Source of the DNA: Buttiauxella sp. A111
GTDB lineage: Bacteria > Pseudomonadota > Gammaproteobacteria > Enterobacterales > Enterobacteriaceae
Direction of reading: 5' to 3'
Assembly (NCBI RefSeq): GCF_014189855.1
Contig: NZ_BJFN01000012.1
Location: forward strand, 1-43,122
Length of the DNA: 43,122 nucleotides
Position 1 is the first letter of the stretch. Each line of letters opens with the position of its first letter. The notes under the pieces were generated by a model. The model had not been told where the DNA came from. It searched no databases and saw nothing but the letters and a program-made list of their open reading frames with translations. This document shows positions 1-10,752 of the stretch, piece by piece. The position numbers were made by a program, and so were the translations under genes.

Positions 1-42
1 AGTCGTAACGTGAAACGAGATCAAGAGCCTGCCCGATATGCA

Positions 43-77
43 TAAAAAAATCCGGAAACGAAGAACATTTCCGGATT
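43..77 (-). terminator. Rho-independent terminator downstream of hldE
   Basis: A perfect 10-bp inverted repeat (AATCCGGAAA at 49-58, TTTCCGGATT at 68-77) has a 9-nt loop. Read on the minus strand the stem is followed by a run of seven or more T. It lies about 90 bases past the hldE stop and probably ends the glnE-hldE transcript. Confidence 0.75.
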
Positions 78-126
78 CTTACACAGCTACTGGATCGATC
101 AACTGATCCTTAACTGATCGGCATTA

Positions 127-148
127 CCCCAAATTTGGGGCGTTTTTT
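127..148 (+). terminator. Terminator for a plus-strand gene left of the window
   Basis: The perfect palindrome CCCCAAATTTGGGG (127-140) is followed on the plus strand by CG and six T. The orientation fits a gene entering from the left edge, of which nothing else is visible. The first 163 bases hold no convincing coding sequence, only this hairpin and the opposing hldE terminator. Confidence 0.6.
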
Positions 149-163
149 ATTATCCGTAACCGC

Positions 164-1594
164 TTATGCGTCGTGGCTTTGAATCTTCTTAATGATGTTG
201 GTTGTTGAGCAACCATCTTCAAAATTCAGCACCATCACTTCACCACCGTTGGCCCAGACCTCTTTACTCCCGGCAATATCATCCGGTTTGTAATCGCCGC
301 CTTTAACCAGCAAATCAGGCAGAATCTCGCCGATCAGGCGTTGTGGCGTGTCTTCTTCAAACAACACCACCCAATCCACGGCTTCCAGCGCGCCGAGCAC
401 GATCATGCGTTGATCTTGCGGATTCACCGGGCGAGTTTCGCCTTTCAGGCGTTTGGTTGACGCATCACTGTTGACCGCAACGATCAAGCGGTCGCCAAGC
501 TTACGTGCATTTGCCAGATAAGAAACATGACCAGCATGAAGAATATCGAACACGCCGTTGGTCATGACGACCTTCTCACCGCGTTTACGCGCCGCAGCCA
601 CAGCCACTTTCAACTCAGCTTCGGTCATCACACCAAAACCTGAATCAGCACGCCCACGCACCGCATTTTCCAGTTCGATAGGTGAAACGGTAGATGTACC
701 CAGTTTTCCCACCACAACCCCTGCTGCCGCATTCGCAAAGTAGCACGCTTCTTCAAGCGAGTTACCCGCCGCAAGCGTCGCCGCCAGCACGCCAATCACC
801 GTATCGCCAGCACCGGTCACGTCATACACTTCTTGTGCCTGGGTTGGCAGATGGAACGGCTTAATACCCGGTTGTAATAGCGTCATGCCATGTTCAGAAC
901 GGGTAATCAGTAGCGCAGAAAGTTCGTATTCAGCAATAAGCTTCATACCACGTTCCACCAGCTCTTCGTCGTTCTTGCATTTGCCGACCACCGCTTCGAA
1001 CTCAGACAGGTTGGGTGTCAGCAGCGTCGCGCCACGGTAACGGTTAAAGTCTGTGCCCTTAGGGTCAATCAGCACCGGAACATTGGCCTTACGCGCAAGG
1101 CTAATCATTTGCTGAACGCTCGCCAATGCACCTTTTGCGTAGTCAGAAAGCACCAACGCGCCAATGTGTGGCAGCGCCTGGCTAATGCGTTCATGAATTG
1201 GCTCTGGATCAACGCCTTCGAAACCTTCTTCGAAATCGAGCCGAATCAGTTGCTGATTGCGGGAAAGTACACGCAGTTTGGTGATTGTCGGGTGCGTCGG
1301 CACCGAGACGAAATCGCATTTAACGTTCACGCCAGCCAGTGTTTGGCTGAGTGCACGCGCCGCATCGTCAATCCCCGTCAGACCCACCAGACGCGAATTC
1401 GCGCCCAACGAAGCAATGTTCATTGCCACGTTTGCAGCACCGCCAGGGCGTTCTTCAATGGTATCGACTTTCACGACCGGCACCGGCGCTTCCGGGGAAA
1501 TGCGGCTTGTAGGGCCATACCAGTAGCGATCCAGCATCACATCACCCACTACCATGACGCCTGCACGGCTGTATTCGGGCAGCGTTACTTTCAT
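164..1594 (-). CDS. hldE: Bifunctional heptose 7-phosphate kinase / heptose 1-phosphate adenylyltransferase
   Basis: Cytoplasmic bifunctional enzyme of ADP-heptose synthesis for the lipopolysaccharide inner core. The N-terminal two thirds is a ribokinase-family sugar kinase: GDVMLDRYW near the start, a GGAANVAMN substrate motif and the TGAGDT anion-hole/catalytic motif. The C-terminal third is a cytidylyltransferase-fold domain with [12 protein letters not shown]. The product is 476 aa, one residue shorter than I recall for E. coli HldE and nearly identical over most of its length. A longer frame opens at 1672, but the start at 1594 is chosen because it gives the conserved MKVTLPE N-terminus and has a GGAG box eight bases upstream. 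It lies 55 bases downstream of glnE on the same strand, as in E. coli, and is probably cotranscribed with it. Confidence 0.97.
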   Translation of the reverse strand: MKVTLPEYSRAGVMVVGDVMLDRYWYGPTSRISPEAPVPVVKVDTIEERPGGAANVAMNIASLGANSRLVGLTGIDDAARALSQTLAGVNVKCDFVSVPTHPTITKLRVLSRNQQLIRLDFEEGFEGVDPEPIHERISQALPHIGALVLSDYAKGALASVQQMISLARKANVPVLIDPKGTDFNRYRGATLLTPNLSEFEAVVGKCKNDEELVERGMKLIAEYELSALLITRSEHGMTLLQPGIKPFHLPTQAQEVYDVTGAGDTVIGVLAATLAAGNSLEEACYFANAAAGVVVGKLGTSTVSPIELENAVRGRADSGFGVMTEAELKVAVAAARKRGEKVVMTNGVFDILHAGHVSYLANARKLGDRLIVAVNSDASTKRLKGETRPVNPQDQRMIVLGALEAVDWVVLFEEDTPQRLIGEILPDLLVKGGDYKPDDIAGSKEVWANGGEVMVLNFEDGCSTTNIIKKIQSHDA

Positions 1595-1649
1595 TCCTGA
1601 CTCTCCAGAGAGGGATAAAATTTTGTCGCGAATAATATCACAATTAATC

Positions 1650-4502
1650 TTATGCGCGTGTTTGCGGCTCAATCAGCCACGTTTGCCAGCTTTTCATTAC
1701 CTGCTCGCGCTCTTGAATGAAAGTATCCATTGCCACATTCCCGGGCAGCTCTTGCAATGCAAGGTGATGAAGTTCATCACGTAACGTGACATAAGCATGT
1801 GTCAACGCTTTCGCTTCGTCATCACTCATAATGTCGTTTTGCGCCATTAATTCCAGAATGCGTACATTGTCAGACCAACGCGTCAGTTTTGGAGCCTGCG
1901 CCGCATAACGCAAAACCAGATACTGGGTGATAAACTCAATATCGGTAATACCGCCTTCATCGGCTTTTATATCAAAGCGTTCACGACTTTTGCCACCCAA
2001 ATGCGCGCGCATTTTTTCACGCATTTCTCGCACTTCGGTCTGGAGTTTTTCGCCTTCACGCGGAACACACAAAATGCTGCGGCGAATAGCATCAAACTCC
2101 TGCGTCAATTGCGGATCGCCATAGACAACACGCGCACGAACCAGGGCCTGATGCTCCCAGGTCCAGGCTTCATTCTGTTGATAATCGCCAAACGCTTCGG
2201 CAGTCGTGACCAACATGCCCGCAGCACCAGAAGGGCGTAAACGCATGTCCACTTCATACAAAATACCTGATGAAGTTCGGGTGCTAAACAGGTGCACTAC
2301 TCGCTGTGCGAGCCGCAAATAGAACTGACGGCCATCGATTTCACGCTCACCATCGGTCATGACATCCGATGGGCAATCATGGAGGAACACGAGATCCAAA
2401 TCAGAGCTATAACCCAGCTCCCAACCCCCAAGTTTCCCGTAACCGACCACGGCAAAACCGCGCCCTTCACGATTCTGTAAGTGTTTTGGCTGACCATAAC
2501 GCGCCACCATTTGCACCCAGGCCTGCTGGACTACAGCATCTATCATCGCTTCAGCAAGCCAGGTGAGGTGGTCACTCACTTTCATCACCGGCAATGTACC
2601 TGTGATATCCGCTGCAGCAACGCGTAGCAGCTGCGCTTGCTTAAACTGGCGCAATGCTTCCAGTTGTTGCTCTTCATCGTCATCCGGCACTCGCAGCAAA
2701 TACTGGCGAAGTTCGTCACGATAAGCATCGGTAGCGGTAGGTTGGTAGAGTGTATTCGGGTCGAGCAGTTCATCAAGCAACAGCGGGTAACGCGCCAGTT
2801 GGCTGGCAATCATCGGAGATGCCGCACATAACGTTATCAGATGCTTCAATGCGCCCGGATATTCCGTGAGCAGCTCAAGATAGGTCGTCCGCGTGACAAT
2901 ACCGAGCAGCAGCGGCGTTAAGCGTGACAACGGCAAAGGTGCATCATTGCGGGAGCAGGCTTCGCACAACAAGCGTGGCATGAGCTGATCCAACACCTGG
3001 CGGCCACGCGGGCCGATGGTGCGTTTGTCGGTATCCTGACGGAAATCGCTGATCAGGCGTAACACTTCGCTACGTGCTTCTGGCGTTAAATGTTCCAGAA
3101 CTGGCGTGTTGGCATCTGCATCCAGCGCATCCTGCCACAGTTCGCGCCACGCTTCAGAAAGCTTATCTTCACCCGGTTCAGGTTCATCGTCGCCGATTAA
3201 TTCGTTAAACACCTGACGCACTGCATTCATATGCTGTTGCAGGCTGACTTGCAGAGAATCCCAGGTTTGCTCGTTCATGCCCCACGCAAGGCGCGCACGG
3301 TTCAGTTCATCGCCAGGTAGCGTCTGAGTCTGCTCATCATTAATGCTCTGCAGGAGGTTTTCGAGGCGACGCAGATATAAATAGGCTGCATGCAATTTTG
3401 CTGCATCAGATTCCGACAGCAGATGTAATTGCTGAATAGCTTCAAGGGTTGGCAGTAACGAGCGGGATTGCAAAGCAGGCTCGCGGCCCCCGCGAATCAA
3501 CTGGAATACCTGGACGATAAACTCAGTTTCACGAATCCCGCCCGCGCCGAGTTTAATATTATCGGTCAACCCTCTGCGGCGAACTTCGCGAGCAATCATC
3601 CCCTTCATGTTTCGCAGCGACTGAATGACGCTGAAATCGATATAGCGACGGAAGATAAACGGCCGCAACATGTTGCGCAGTTCCTGGCTCCACACGTCAT
3701 CGGTATCACCCATAATTCGGGCTTTGACCATGGCGTAACGTTCCCAATCGCGCCCCTGCTCCTGGTAATAATCTTCTAACGCGGCATAACTGAGCACCAG
3801 TGGGCCACTGTCGCCAAACGGACGTAAGCGCATGTCGACGCGGTAGACGAAACCATCTTGCGTAGGCTGGTCGAGGACTTTAATCAACCGCTGGCCTAAA
3901 CGGGTAAAGAATTGCGCGTTATCCAGTTCGCGCCGCCCGCCCTGCGTCGAACCGTTTTCCGGCCAGGCAAAAATCAGGTCGATGTCGGAGGAGAAATTCA
4001 GTTCGCCACCGCCCAGTTTCCCCATGCCAAGAATCATCAATGGCTGCGCGACGCCGTTTTGATTGCACGGCGTACCCCACTCGCGACAACAGGCGCTGTA
4101 CAGCCAGTCACGGGCAGCAATAATGAGCGTTTCGGCAAGCTGGCTGAGCTGCTGAAGAGAGCTTTGAGTGGAGACCTTTTGCAGCGTTTGCGCCCAGGCA
4201 ATTCTGACCATCATGCGGCGACGGAACAGACGCAACGCGGCCATTAGCGCAGATTCACTGTCCACCCCCTGCAATTCTTCTTGCAGCCAAGCCGCATAGT
4301 GTTGCCATTCGTCGGCTTGCGGTGGGAACTGTTCGATTTCCGCAATCCATGCGGGGTAAGCCGTCATGCTGTCACAAACAAAATCACTAAACGCCAACAC
4401 GGCTTGAGCTTCGAGGCTCAGCGTTTGGCCGTCAATCTCTTGTGGCAGACGCGCCAGCGCCGCCTGCAAATGCTGCTGTAAAAGTGGCGCTTGCGACATC
4501 AT
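1650..4502 (-). CDS. glnE: Glutamine synthetase adenylyltransferase / adenylyl-removing enzyme
   Basis: Controls glutamine synthetase by attaching AMP to, and removing it from, a tyrosine of GlnA in response to PII and glutamine. At 950 aa it has the family's length and its duplicated layout. The N-terminal adenylyl-removing half has a [10 protein letters not shown] motif and SSDIDL near residues 159-176. The C-terminal adenylyl-transferase half repeats it as [10 protein letters not shown] and SSDLDL near residue 690. These are the metal-binding nucleotidyltransferase signatures. Two ATG codons are adjacent; the first has AAGGGA seven bases upstream, so 4502 is used. hldE follows after 55 bases. 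An ERIC element separates it from ygiF upstream. Confidence 0.97.
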   Translation of the reverse strand: MMSQAPLLQQHLQAALARLPQEIDGQTLSLEAQAVLAFSDFVCDSMTAYPAWIAEIEQFPPQADEWQHYAAWLQEELQGVDSESALMAALRLFRRRMMVRIAWAQTLQKVSTQSSLQQLSQLAETLIIAARDWLYSACCREWGTPCNQNGVAQPLMILGMGKLGGGELNFSSDIDLIFAWPENGSTQGGRRELDNAQFFTRLGQRLIKVLDQPTQDGFVYRVDMRLRPFGDSGPLVLSYAALEDYYQEQGRDWERYAMVKARIMGDTDDVWSQELRNMLRPFIFRRYIDFSVIQSLRNMKGMIAREVRRRGLTDNIKLGAGGIRETEFIVQVFQLIRGGREPALQSRSLLPTLEAIQQLHLLSESDAAKLHAAYLYLRRLENLLQSINDEQTQTLPGDELNRARLAWGMNEQTWDSLQVSLQQHMNAVRQVFNELIGDDEPEPGEDKLSEAWRELWQDALDADANTPVLEHLTPEARSEVLRLISDFRQDTDKRTIGPRGRQVLDQLMPRLLCEACSRNDAPLPLSRLTPLLLGIVTRTTYLELLTEYPGALKHLITLCAASPMIASQLARYPLLLDELLDPNTLYQPTATDAYRDELRQYLLRVPDDDEEQQLEALRQFKQAQLLRVAAADITGTLPVMKVSDHLTWLAEAMIDAVVQQAWVQMVARYGQPKHLQNREGRGFAVVGYGKLGGWELGYSSDLDLVFLHDCPSDVMTDGEREIDGRQFYLRLAQRVVHLFSTRTSSGILYEVDMRLRPSGAAGMLVTTAEAFGDYQQNEAWTWEHQALVRARVVYGDPQLTQEFDAIRRSILCVPREGEKLQTEVREMREKMRAHLGGKSRERFDIKADEGGITDIEFITQYLVLRYAAQAPKLTRWSDNVRILELMAQNDIMSDDEAKALTHAYVTLRDELHHLALQELPGNVAMDTFIQEREQVMKSWQTWLIEPQTRA

Positions 4503-4527
4503 GGTCGTATCCCTTATTAACGATATC

Positions 4528-4717
4528 CCCTAAATAATTCGAGTTGCAGGACTAAAACGCCAGTGCGTTTTTGAACAGCGCTTGCGCTGGCCCCAAAGGG
4601 GCGAGGCCACCGGCCGAGTAACGCGGCAAAGGAACGAATCCCCTGGAGCTTACAAGAGTAAGCGACTGGGGTGAGCTCCTGCGGCTAACAACCCTGCAAC
4701 TTGAAGTATGACGGGGA
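4528..4717. repeat. ERIC (enterobacterial repetitive intergenic consensus) element, long form
   Basis: Both ERIC ends are visible: TTCGAGTTGCAGG at the left, and CCTGCAACTTGAAGTATGACG as its imperfect inverted partner at the right. The central block at about 4636-4676 (GAATCCCCTGGAGCTTACA, then GTAAGCGACTGGGGTGAGC) matches the core from which ERIC PCR primers were designed. The element is about 190 bp, against the usual 127 or so. The excess, around 4552-4630, contains smaller inverted repeats. It fills the glnE-ygiF gap and would be transcribed if the genes share a message. ERICs are non-autonomous, MITE-like palindromes restricted to enterobacteria and relatives. Confidence 0.88.
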
Positions 4718-4720
4718 AGA

Positions 4721-6019
4721 TTATTTCCCGCTATGCAGCCAGAAAGGCGCCTGCGAAATAGCTTCATTGCGATAATGTTCAATTTCAACCTGTTGGCGTG
4801 TCACAATGGCATGACGCAGCCCTTGCCAGTTATCCAGCCATGGTTGTGTCTTCGTATCGTCGTAAACGCCCGCCAGCAGGCGGATAGAACCGGTTTCTCG
4901 TGCCAGACGCGGCAGTTGATCGGCATAGCTATCACCCAGTGGGCGCTGGAAAGTCTCTTTCAGTTCCGCCGCGTGACGAGAAAGATGAGTATCAGCAAAA
5001 CGCTTAAACGAACCCGCCAATTTGGCGCTGGCTTTTTCGTCGGTGAATTTCTGCCACTGACGCCCGACCAACCATTCAGTCAGCGCCAGTTTTGCCTGGC
5101 TGCTTTGCGCGCTGAACGCGAGTTCAGGAGCTTTTAGTTCTTGCGGCAGCATCGCTTCATACGTTGCCAACAATTCACGCAGTTCAGTGCTCGCTTTACG
5201 TGGAATGATACCGCCGAACAGTGCCAGCGCGTGGCGCACAAGGCCAACCGCTTCCAGAACCTGAGCTTTCGCTTTGCCGTTACCACGCAACCACAACTCT
5301 TCGTGGTATTGCCAGTGGGAAAGCGCCAGTTCAACTGAACCTTCCAGTCCTTGCTCAACCGTTGCTTTCGCAGGCACTCGCAAAACCGTTAACGGTTTAA
5401 TTTCTCTTTCGCTATTGCCCTGAGCCAGGCGGTAGCCGCGCGCCGCTTTGCTCAGGCTACCCTGACGCAGCCCCGGTTGTGCAACCAGTTGTTTGGCAAA
5501 GGCCAGAACATCTGCCGTTTCGCCTTCCAACAATTCAAGCTCCAGCTCGCACAACGGTTCACTGAGTTCACCGGCTTTCACTTCACCGAGATCCAATGCC
5601 AATTCGATGCGGCTTTTACCGTGCGTCACGACCCATTTCTCACGTACAAAGTCAGTGCTAAATAAAGGATTCAGTTGTGCCTGCAACGCATCGGCAGAAA
5701 GATCTTCCGGCCAAACCTCTTGCGGAAATAGCGACAAGGCAAGTTCCGGCCCGTTCAACTCGACGTTATATTCCGGACGCTGATGTAGCCCGCCCGTGAC
5801 GCGGCCTGCGATTTTCATCGTCATTTCGTAATGACCGTTATCGCCGCGGATGCGCAGTCCCATATCATGACGGCGCAGTTGGTTATCAGCGGTTTCATAA
5901 TAGATGTTGAGTAGCTGGCGAGGTTCGCTGTGTTGGCTTTCCAGCGAATTTAACGTGTTACGAAGGGAATCCAGTTCAGCTGGATTAACAATAAATTTGA
6001 GTTCGATTTCTTGAGTCAT
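4721..6019 (-). CDS. ygiF: Inorganic triphosphatase, CYTH-CHAD protein
   Basis: Homologue of E. coli YgiF, a metal-dependent inorganic triphosphatase. The N-terminal CYTH domain opens with the EIELKF signature at residues 4-9 and continues with alternating charged strand residues typical of the triphosphate tunnel fold, for example RIRGDN and CELELELLEGE. The C-terminal half is a CHAD domain rich in conserved histidine and basic residues, for example WQYHEELWLRG and KRFADTHLSRHAAELK. Length is 432 aa, essentially that of E. coli YgiF, and the C-terminus FWLHSGK is conserved. It is divergent from ygiM, with 243 bases between them. Confidence 0.93.
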   Translation of the reverse strand: MTQEIELKFIVNPAELDSLRNTLNSLESQHSEPRQLLNIYYETADNQLRRHDMGLRIRGDNGHYEMTMKIAGRVTGGLHQRPEYNVELNGPELALSLFPQEVWPEDLSADALQAQLNPLFSTDFVREKWVVTHGKSRIELALDLGEVKAGELSEPLCELELELLEGETADVLAFAKQLVAQPGLRQGSLSKAARGYRLAQGNSEREIKPLTVLRVPAKATVEQGLEGSVELALSHWQYHEELWLRGNGKAKAQVLEAVGLVRHALALFGGIIPRKASTELRELLATYEAMLPQELKAPELAFSAQSSQAKLALTEWLVGRQWQKFTDEKASAKLAGSFKRFADTHLSRHAAELKETFQRPLGDSYADQLPRLARETGSIRLLAGVYDDTKTQPWLDNWQGLRHAIVTRQQVEIEHYRNEAISQAPFWLHSGK

Positions 6020-6262
6020 CGTCTTTTTACTTTTAGTTGGGTCAAACTGGGCTCACGCCCAGAGAACTTAATCGTTTAATGGGTGTCAGTAGATAATATT
6101 TTTCACCAAATTACCATGAGTGGCACGCATTTCGGCGGGCCCTAAATCACGAGTAAGTGGTCAAAATCACACCAGGATGATTCTCATTCAGGTTTACGGA
6201 TTGCACCGTCAGACTGATGCCACTACTATCGTTCCACTATTTATGACAATAATGACGAAATC

Positions 6263-6883
6263 ATGCACAAATTCCGCCTAATTTGCCTTACTTTGCTTTC
6301 TCTTAGCGTTTCTGTTGTGGCTCATGCCGATGAAAAACGTTATGTCTCTGATGAACTCAACACCTGGGTGCGTAGTGGTCCTGGGGACAATTATCGCCTG
6401 CAAGGAACCGTGAATGCGGGTGAAGAAGTGGTTCTGTTGCAAAGCAACGAAGAATCCAAATATGGCCAAATCCGTGACAGCAAAGGCCGTACCTCATGGA
6501 TCCCTCTGGCGCAACTGAGCACCTCACCAAGCCTGCGCACCCGTGTGCCAGACCTGGAAAACCAGGTTAAGACCCTGACTGATAAGCTGACTAATATCGA
6601 TACCACCTGGAATCAGCGCACCGCTGATATGCAGCAAAAAGTGGCCCAAAGCGACAGTGTCATCACCGGTCTCAAAGATGAAAATCAACAGCTTAAGAAC
6701 CAATTAATCGTCGCGAAGAAAAAAGTTGAAGCCGCGAATGTTCAGTTGGATGACAAGCAACGCGCCATCATCATGCAGTGGTTTATGTACGGCGGCGGCG
6801 TTGCAGGTTTCGGTCTGCTGCTTGGCCTGTTACTGCCACACATGATCCCAAGCCGTAAGAAGAAAGATCGCTGGATGAACTGA
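6263..6883 (+). CDS. ygiM: SH3b-domain inner-membrane protein YgiM (TIGR04211 family)
   Basis: 206 aa, the same length as E. coli YgiM. A Sec-type signal peptide covers residues 1-22, ending in AHA. A bacterial SH3 (SH3b) domain follows at about 27-90, with WVRSGPGDNYRL and WIPLAQL. Then comes a heptad-rich helical stretch (about 97-165), probably a coiled coil. A single C-terminal membrane helix (about residues 172-192) precedes a basic tail ending RWMN. The arrangement predicts a periplasmic SH3b domain anchored at the C-terminus. The molecular role is unsettled; a link to envelope maintenance is inference from the SH3b fold. It lies 67 bases before cca on the same strand. Confidence 0.92.
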   Translation: MHKFRLICLTLLSLSVSVVAHADEKRYVSDELNTWVRSGPGDNYRLQGTVNAGEEVVLLQSNEESKYGQIRDSKGRTSWIPLAQLSTSPSLRTRVPDLENQVKTLTDKLTNIDTTWNQRTADMQQKVAQSDSVITGLKDENQQLKNQLIVAKKKVEAANVQLDDKQRAIIMQWFMYGGGVAGFGLLLGLLLPHMIPSRKKKDRWMN

Positions 6884-6950
6884 TCGCCAACCCTGTATCC
6901 TACACTTACGTATTATCGTAATTGGTTAACAGATGCAGGGGCTTTAAAGC

Positions 6951-8198
6951 GTGAAGATTTATCTGGTCGGTGGTGCAGTACGCGATGGGTTATTGAGATT
7001 ACCGGTCAAAGATAAAGATTGGGTGGTTGTCGGTGCAACACCGCAAGAAATGCTTGATGCGGGTTTCCAGCAGGTTGGGAAGGATTTCCCGGTTTTTCTG
7101 CATCCTAAATCGCGGGAAGAATACGCATTAGCGCGCACCGAGCGTAAATCAGGCCAGGGATATACAGGTTTTACCTGCTATGCCGCGCCTGATGTCACGC
7201 TTGAGCAAGACTTGCTGCGCCGCGATTTAACCATCAACGCCATTGCCCAGGACGAACACGGCGAGTTTATCGACCCGTATCATGGGCGTGCTGATATCGA
7301 AAAACGCCTGCTGCGCCATGTCTCTCCTGCTTTCAATGAAGACCCGCTGCGTGTTTTACGCGTCGCGCGTTTTGCTGCGCGTTACGCCCATCTCAATTTT
7401 CAAATTGCCCCTGAAACGCTCTCCTTGATGACCGCAATGGCGGCAAACGGTGAGCTGGCGCATCTCACGCCAGAACGCGTGTGGAAAGAGACAGAAAACG
7501 CCCTCACCAGCCGCAATCCGCAAGTTTATTTCGATGTCTTACGCAAATGCGGTGCGCTGGCTGTGCTCTTCCCGGAAATCGATGCACTGTTTGGTGTTCC
7601 GGCACCAGAAAAATGGCACCCGGAAATCGACACCGGTATTCACGTACTGATGACGCTGTCGATTGCAGCACAACTCAGCCCTGATGTTGACGTCCGTTTT
7701 GCCACGCTATGCCACGATTTAGGCAAAGGATTGACGCCAAAAGAGTACTGGCCACGTCACCATGGGCACGGTCCAGCCGGGGTAAAACTGGTGGAGCAAT
7801 TGTGCCAGCGGATACGTGTGCCAAATGACATTCGTGACCTTGCCAAGCTGGTCGCCGAATATCACGACCTGATTCACACATTCCCGATTTTGCAGCCGAA
7901 AACCATCGTCAAATTATTCGACAGTATCGATGCCTGGCGCAAACCGCAGCGCGTCGAACAAGTGGCGTTGACCAGCGAGGCGGATGCTCGCGGGCGCACC
8001 GGTTTTGAAGCCAGTGATTATCCTCAGGGAAGGCTGCTTCGTGCCGCGTGGGTTGCGGCACAAAGTGTCACCAACAAAGAGGTGATTTATGCTGGATTTA
8101 GCGGCCCGGCGATTCGCGATGAGCTCAATCGCCGCCGTATTGCCGCCGTAGAAGCGTGGAAGAAAACAGCCGGGCTGGTGACACCTCCCGCTAACTGA
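6951..8198 (+). CDS. cca: CCA-adding tRNA nucleotidyltransferase / phosphohydrolase
   Basis: Adds and repairs the 3'-CCA of tRNAs. The class II nucleotidyltransferase head has GGAVRD at residues 7-12 and the metal-binding pair D21 and D23. The RRDLTINA motif is near residues 90-97 and the [12 protein letters not shown] motif near 134-145. An HD phosphohydrolase domain typical of the enterobacterial enzyme follows, with H255-D256 in CHDLGKG. The start is GTG, with a purine-rich AGGGG about ten bases upstream. Length is 415 aa, about three more than E. coli Cca. In E. coli the next gene is uppP; here a mannoside PTS operon intervenes. Confidence 0.97.
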   Translation: MKIYLVGGAVRDGLLRLPVKDKDWVVVGATPQEMLDAGFQQVGKDFPVFLHPKSREEYALARTERKSGQGYTGFTCYAAPDVTLEQDLLRRDLTINAIAQDEHGEFIDPYHGRADIEKRLLRHVSPAFNEDPLRVLRVARFAARYAHLNFQIAPETLSLMTAMAANGELAHLTPERVWKETENALTSRNPQVYFDVLRKCGALAVLFPEIDALFGVPAPEKWHPEIDTGIHVLMTLSIAAQLSPDVDVRFATLCHDLGKGLTPKEYWPRHHGHGPAGVKLVEQLCQRIRVPNDIRDLAKLVAEYHDLIHTFPILQPKTIVKLFDSIDAWRKPQRVEQVALTSEADARGRTGFEASDYPQGRLLRAAWVAAQSVTNKEVIYAGFSGPAIRDELNRRRIAAVEAWKKTAGLVTPPAN

Positions 8199-8206
8199 CA
8201 GACACA

Positions 8207-8252
8207 GGTGGTTTGATCCCCGAGATTGCGCACGCTTTGGGAGAAAATCACC
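8207..8252. terminator. Imperfect hairpin between convergent cca and the PTS operon
   Basis: GGTGGTTT (8207-8214) can pair with AAATCACC (8245-8252), with an inner TCCC/GGGA pairing. It lies in the 73-base gap between two convergent genes. No clear T-tract follows on either strand, so a terminator role is only plausible. Confidence 0.35.
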
Positions 8253-8271
8253 GGATACATCAGCGAATTCG

Positions 8272-10752
8272 CTAAAGTGCCAGTTCAGTGGATAACAGAG
8301 CCGTGATTGCCGCTGAGTCTGACAGCATGTAGAGCTTTTCGCGAAAGTCGCTGTGCATGAGTTTACGAGCCAGGCGCGAGAAGATCTTCATGTGATCCTC
8401 CTGTTCCTGCTCATTGACCGTCAGCATAATGACCAGTTGTACATCCACATCTTCGCCCCAACAGAGCGGCGTCGTAAGACGTAAAAGCGAAATACTGCTG
8501 TGCAGTATGTGCGGTGATTTACAGTGGGGAATCGCCACCGAAAAACCCAGCGCGGTGGAGAATACCGCCTCGCGTTCCCAGATAGCCTTTTCCACCAACG
8601 ACCCCGATACAACCCGCTGCTGTACTTCAAGGTTGTCGGTCAGCAATTTGATGGCTTCCTCTTTGCTGCTCACGGTTTTATCCAGTAACAGCAAATCCGC
8701 ATCCAGAACCGGTTTTTGCATTTGTACTCGCATGAATTGCTCTACATGCTCCGATACGTCTTCACTGCTTTCGCTTAAAATAGCCGTTTCAAGTAACTGC
8801 TGGCATTGCTGAATATTCAGTGACATCAGCGCTTCCTTGCATGAAGCGATCGTCCCTGCAGCCATACTCAACTGCGTTAACCCCATGCCCACTAGCAACG
8901 GCAACATCTGCTTATCTGCCGCCATTTCCCCACACAGACTGATAGCCAGCCCTGCCGCCTGCGCACGCTGGGTTATATCGCGCATTAACGCTAAAAACGT
9001 CGGGTTACGGTAATCATACAGATGCCGGACATAAGGATTACCACGATCGCAAGCGAAGAAATACTGCGCCAGGTCGTTACTCCCGATAGAGACAAAATCG
9101 AGATATTTCGCTGCTTTTTCGAGGAGATAGAGGGTCGATGGTACTTCAACCATGATCCCGAGGTGCCATTCGCCAACGGGAATTTCTCCTTGTTGCAAGG
9201 TGTCTGCGATCTGATGGAATTGGCTGTGCAACCACTGGATTTCTGCAAGCGTTGCCACCATCGGCACCATAATATTCAGCGGCCCAGCGACACTCGCTCT
9301 GAGCAACGCGCGCGCTTGTGTGGTGAAAATATCGTGAAATTGCGGATACATGCGCACGGCGCGATAACCCAAAAAAGGGTTTTCCTCTTTGGGTAAATCG
9401 AGAAAATCACAGGGTTTATCGCCGCCAATATCTAACGTTCGAATCGTGATTTTTTTACCCGCAGCACATCGCAATACCTCGCTGTATGCCTGATATTGCT
9501 CTTCCTCATCGGGTGCCTGGCTGCGTTCACAGAACAGCATTTCGGTGCGGAACAGTCCGATACCATCGGCCCCCTGAGCAAACACGCCTTGCGCTTCAAC
9601 CGCTAGCGCAATGTTTGCCAGAACGCTGACGGGTGTTCCATCAGCTGTCAAAACCTGCTGCCCACGCAGCGGCGCACTACGGGCAGAAATCCGCTGCTGT
9701 TTTTCGCTTTCCATTCGATACCAGCTTTCCATCGCCGCATTGGGATTTGCCACCAGCACGCCGTGGCGGCTATCGAGAATCAACATGCTGGCCGTGCGCA
9801 TTATCGAGTCGCATTGAGTCACGCCACTCAGCAATGGAATGCCAAAAGAGCGCGCCAAAATAACGGTATGCGAGGTTTCACCGCCGTCGCCCATCACAAT
9901 GCCTTTTAAATGCGGATTCCGCAGCCGCAGGAACTGCCCCGGCGTCAACGTTCCGCTGCTTATGACAATGCTGTCCTGATTGAGGGTTAATGGTGGTTCC
10001 AGCGCCCTGCCCAGCAGATTAGCGGCGATGCTCTGACAAAGATCGCGTATGTCGATGACGCGCTCCCGCAGATACTGGCTGCTGCTTTTGAGCAACGGTT
10101 CACTTAACGCCTGTGCCGTCAGCGCAATCGCCTGCAATGCGTTACGCGTCGTGGTATGCGAGAGCAAGCATCTTTTAAAGGCAGGATCACTCAACAATTT
10201 CAACTGCGCCGCCAACACCGGTGCAGCCCCTGTATCGGCATCACCGAAGTTTTTTTGCGTTAACGCCCAGGCATCTTTCAATTGCTGCTGCTGGCGTACT
10301 GCGTCAGTTGCAGGCTCAAGGCGGGATAACTCAAGGAGATCAACTGCATCAATATGAACCGGAATACCGCGCCCAATCCCCTTGCTGACGCCATTGCCAC
10401 GCACATAATCAGGGTTGGCATGCTCAATAAAGACCGGCAGCGGCAACGTGTGGTTGTCCGGTGAGACTGCCAGCGGTTCGTCGCAATCTTCAAATTCATC
10501 GCGTAAAAACGCATGCAGAAGATCAAAGGCCGCCTGCTGATCGCGGCCTTCAATCAGAAACTGGCACAGGTCGCCATGAGTGATATCCGCACCAATCATC
10601 CCCAACACACTTTTCGCATCGGCCTGGGTCTTTTTACTCAAATTGATCAGTGTGATCGATGCGCTAAAGGCTTGTGCGCGTTGTTCAATTTCACTGGCTG
10701 GCCGCGCATGAATGCCATTGGGCAAAGTACATGTAAAGTCGAGGGTTAACAT
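8272..10752 (-). CDS. Multiphosphoryl transfer protein: HPr - Enzyme I - EIIA(Fru) fusion
   Basis: 826 aa protein carrying three sequential phosphotransferase domains, like E. coli PtsA and FryA. The HPr domain (about 1-90) has its phospho-His15 in NGIHARPAS. Enzyme I (about 115-680) has the phospho-His295 in GGETSHTVILARSFGIP, the PEP-site motif GIGLFRTEM near 398-406, and catalytic C607 in SLCGEM. The fructose-type EIIA domain (about 690-826) has phospho-His743 in VAIPHCKSPH. It would draw phosphate from PEP and pass it to the EIIB encoded upstream, independently of the general ptsHI system. The start overlaps the stop of the mannosidase gene by seven bases, which implies translational coupling. 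Exact orthology to ptsA or fryA is unclear, so no symbol is given. Confidence 0.93.
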   Translation of the reverse strand: MLTLDFTCTLPNGIHARPASEIEQRAQAFSASITLINLSKKTQADAKSVLGMIGADITHGDLCQFLIEGRDQQAAFDLLHAFLRDEFEDCDEPLAVSPDNHTLPLPVFIEHANPDYVRGNGVSKGIGRGIPVHIDAVDLLELSRLEPATDAVRQQQQLKDAWALTQKNFGDADTGAAPVLAAQLKLLSDPAFKRCLLSHTTTRNALQAIALTAQALSEPLLKSSSQYLRERVIDIRDLCQSIAANLLGRALEPPLTLNQDSIVISSGTLTPGQFLRLRNPHLKGIVMGDGGETSHTVILARSFGIPLLSGVTQCDSIMRTASMLILDSRHGVLVANPNAAMESWYRMESEKQQRISARSAPLRGQQVLTADGTPVSVLANIALAVEAQGVFAQGADGIGLFRTEMLFCERSQAPDEEEQYQAYSEVLRCAAGKKITIRTLDIGGDKPCDFLDLPKEENPFLGYRAVRMYPQFHDIFTTQARALLRASVAGPLNIMVPMVATLAEIQWLHSQFHQIADTLQQGEIPVGEWHLGIMVEVPSTLYLLEKAAKYLDFVSIGSNDLAQYFFACDRGNPYVRHLYDYRNPTFLALMRDITQRAQAAGLAISLCGEMAADKQMLPLLVGMGLTQLSMAAGTIASCKEALMSLNIQQCQQLLETAILSESSEDVSEHVEQFMRVQMQKPVLDADLLLLDKTVSSKEEAIKLLTDNLEVQQRVVSGSLVEKAIWEREAVFSTALGFSVAIPHCKSPHILHSSISLLRLTTPLCWGEDVDVQLVIMLTVNEQEQEDHMKIFSRLARKLMHSDFREKLYMLSDSAAITALLSTELAL

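Noticed and set aside
1109-1600. Plus-strand 163-codon frame opposite hldE
   Set aside because: Antisense shadow of a highly conserved gene; composition is unlike a real enterobacterial protein.
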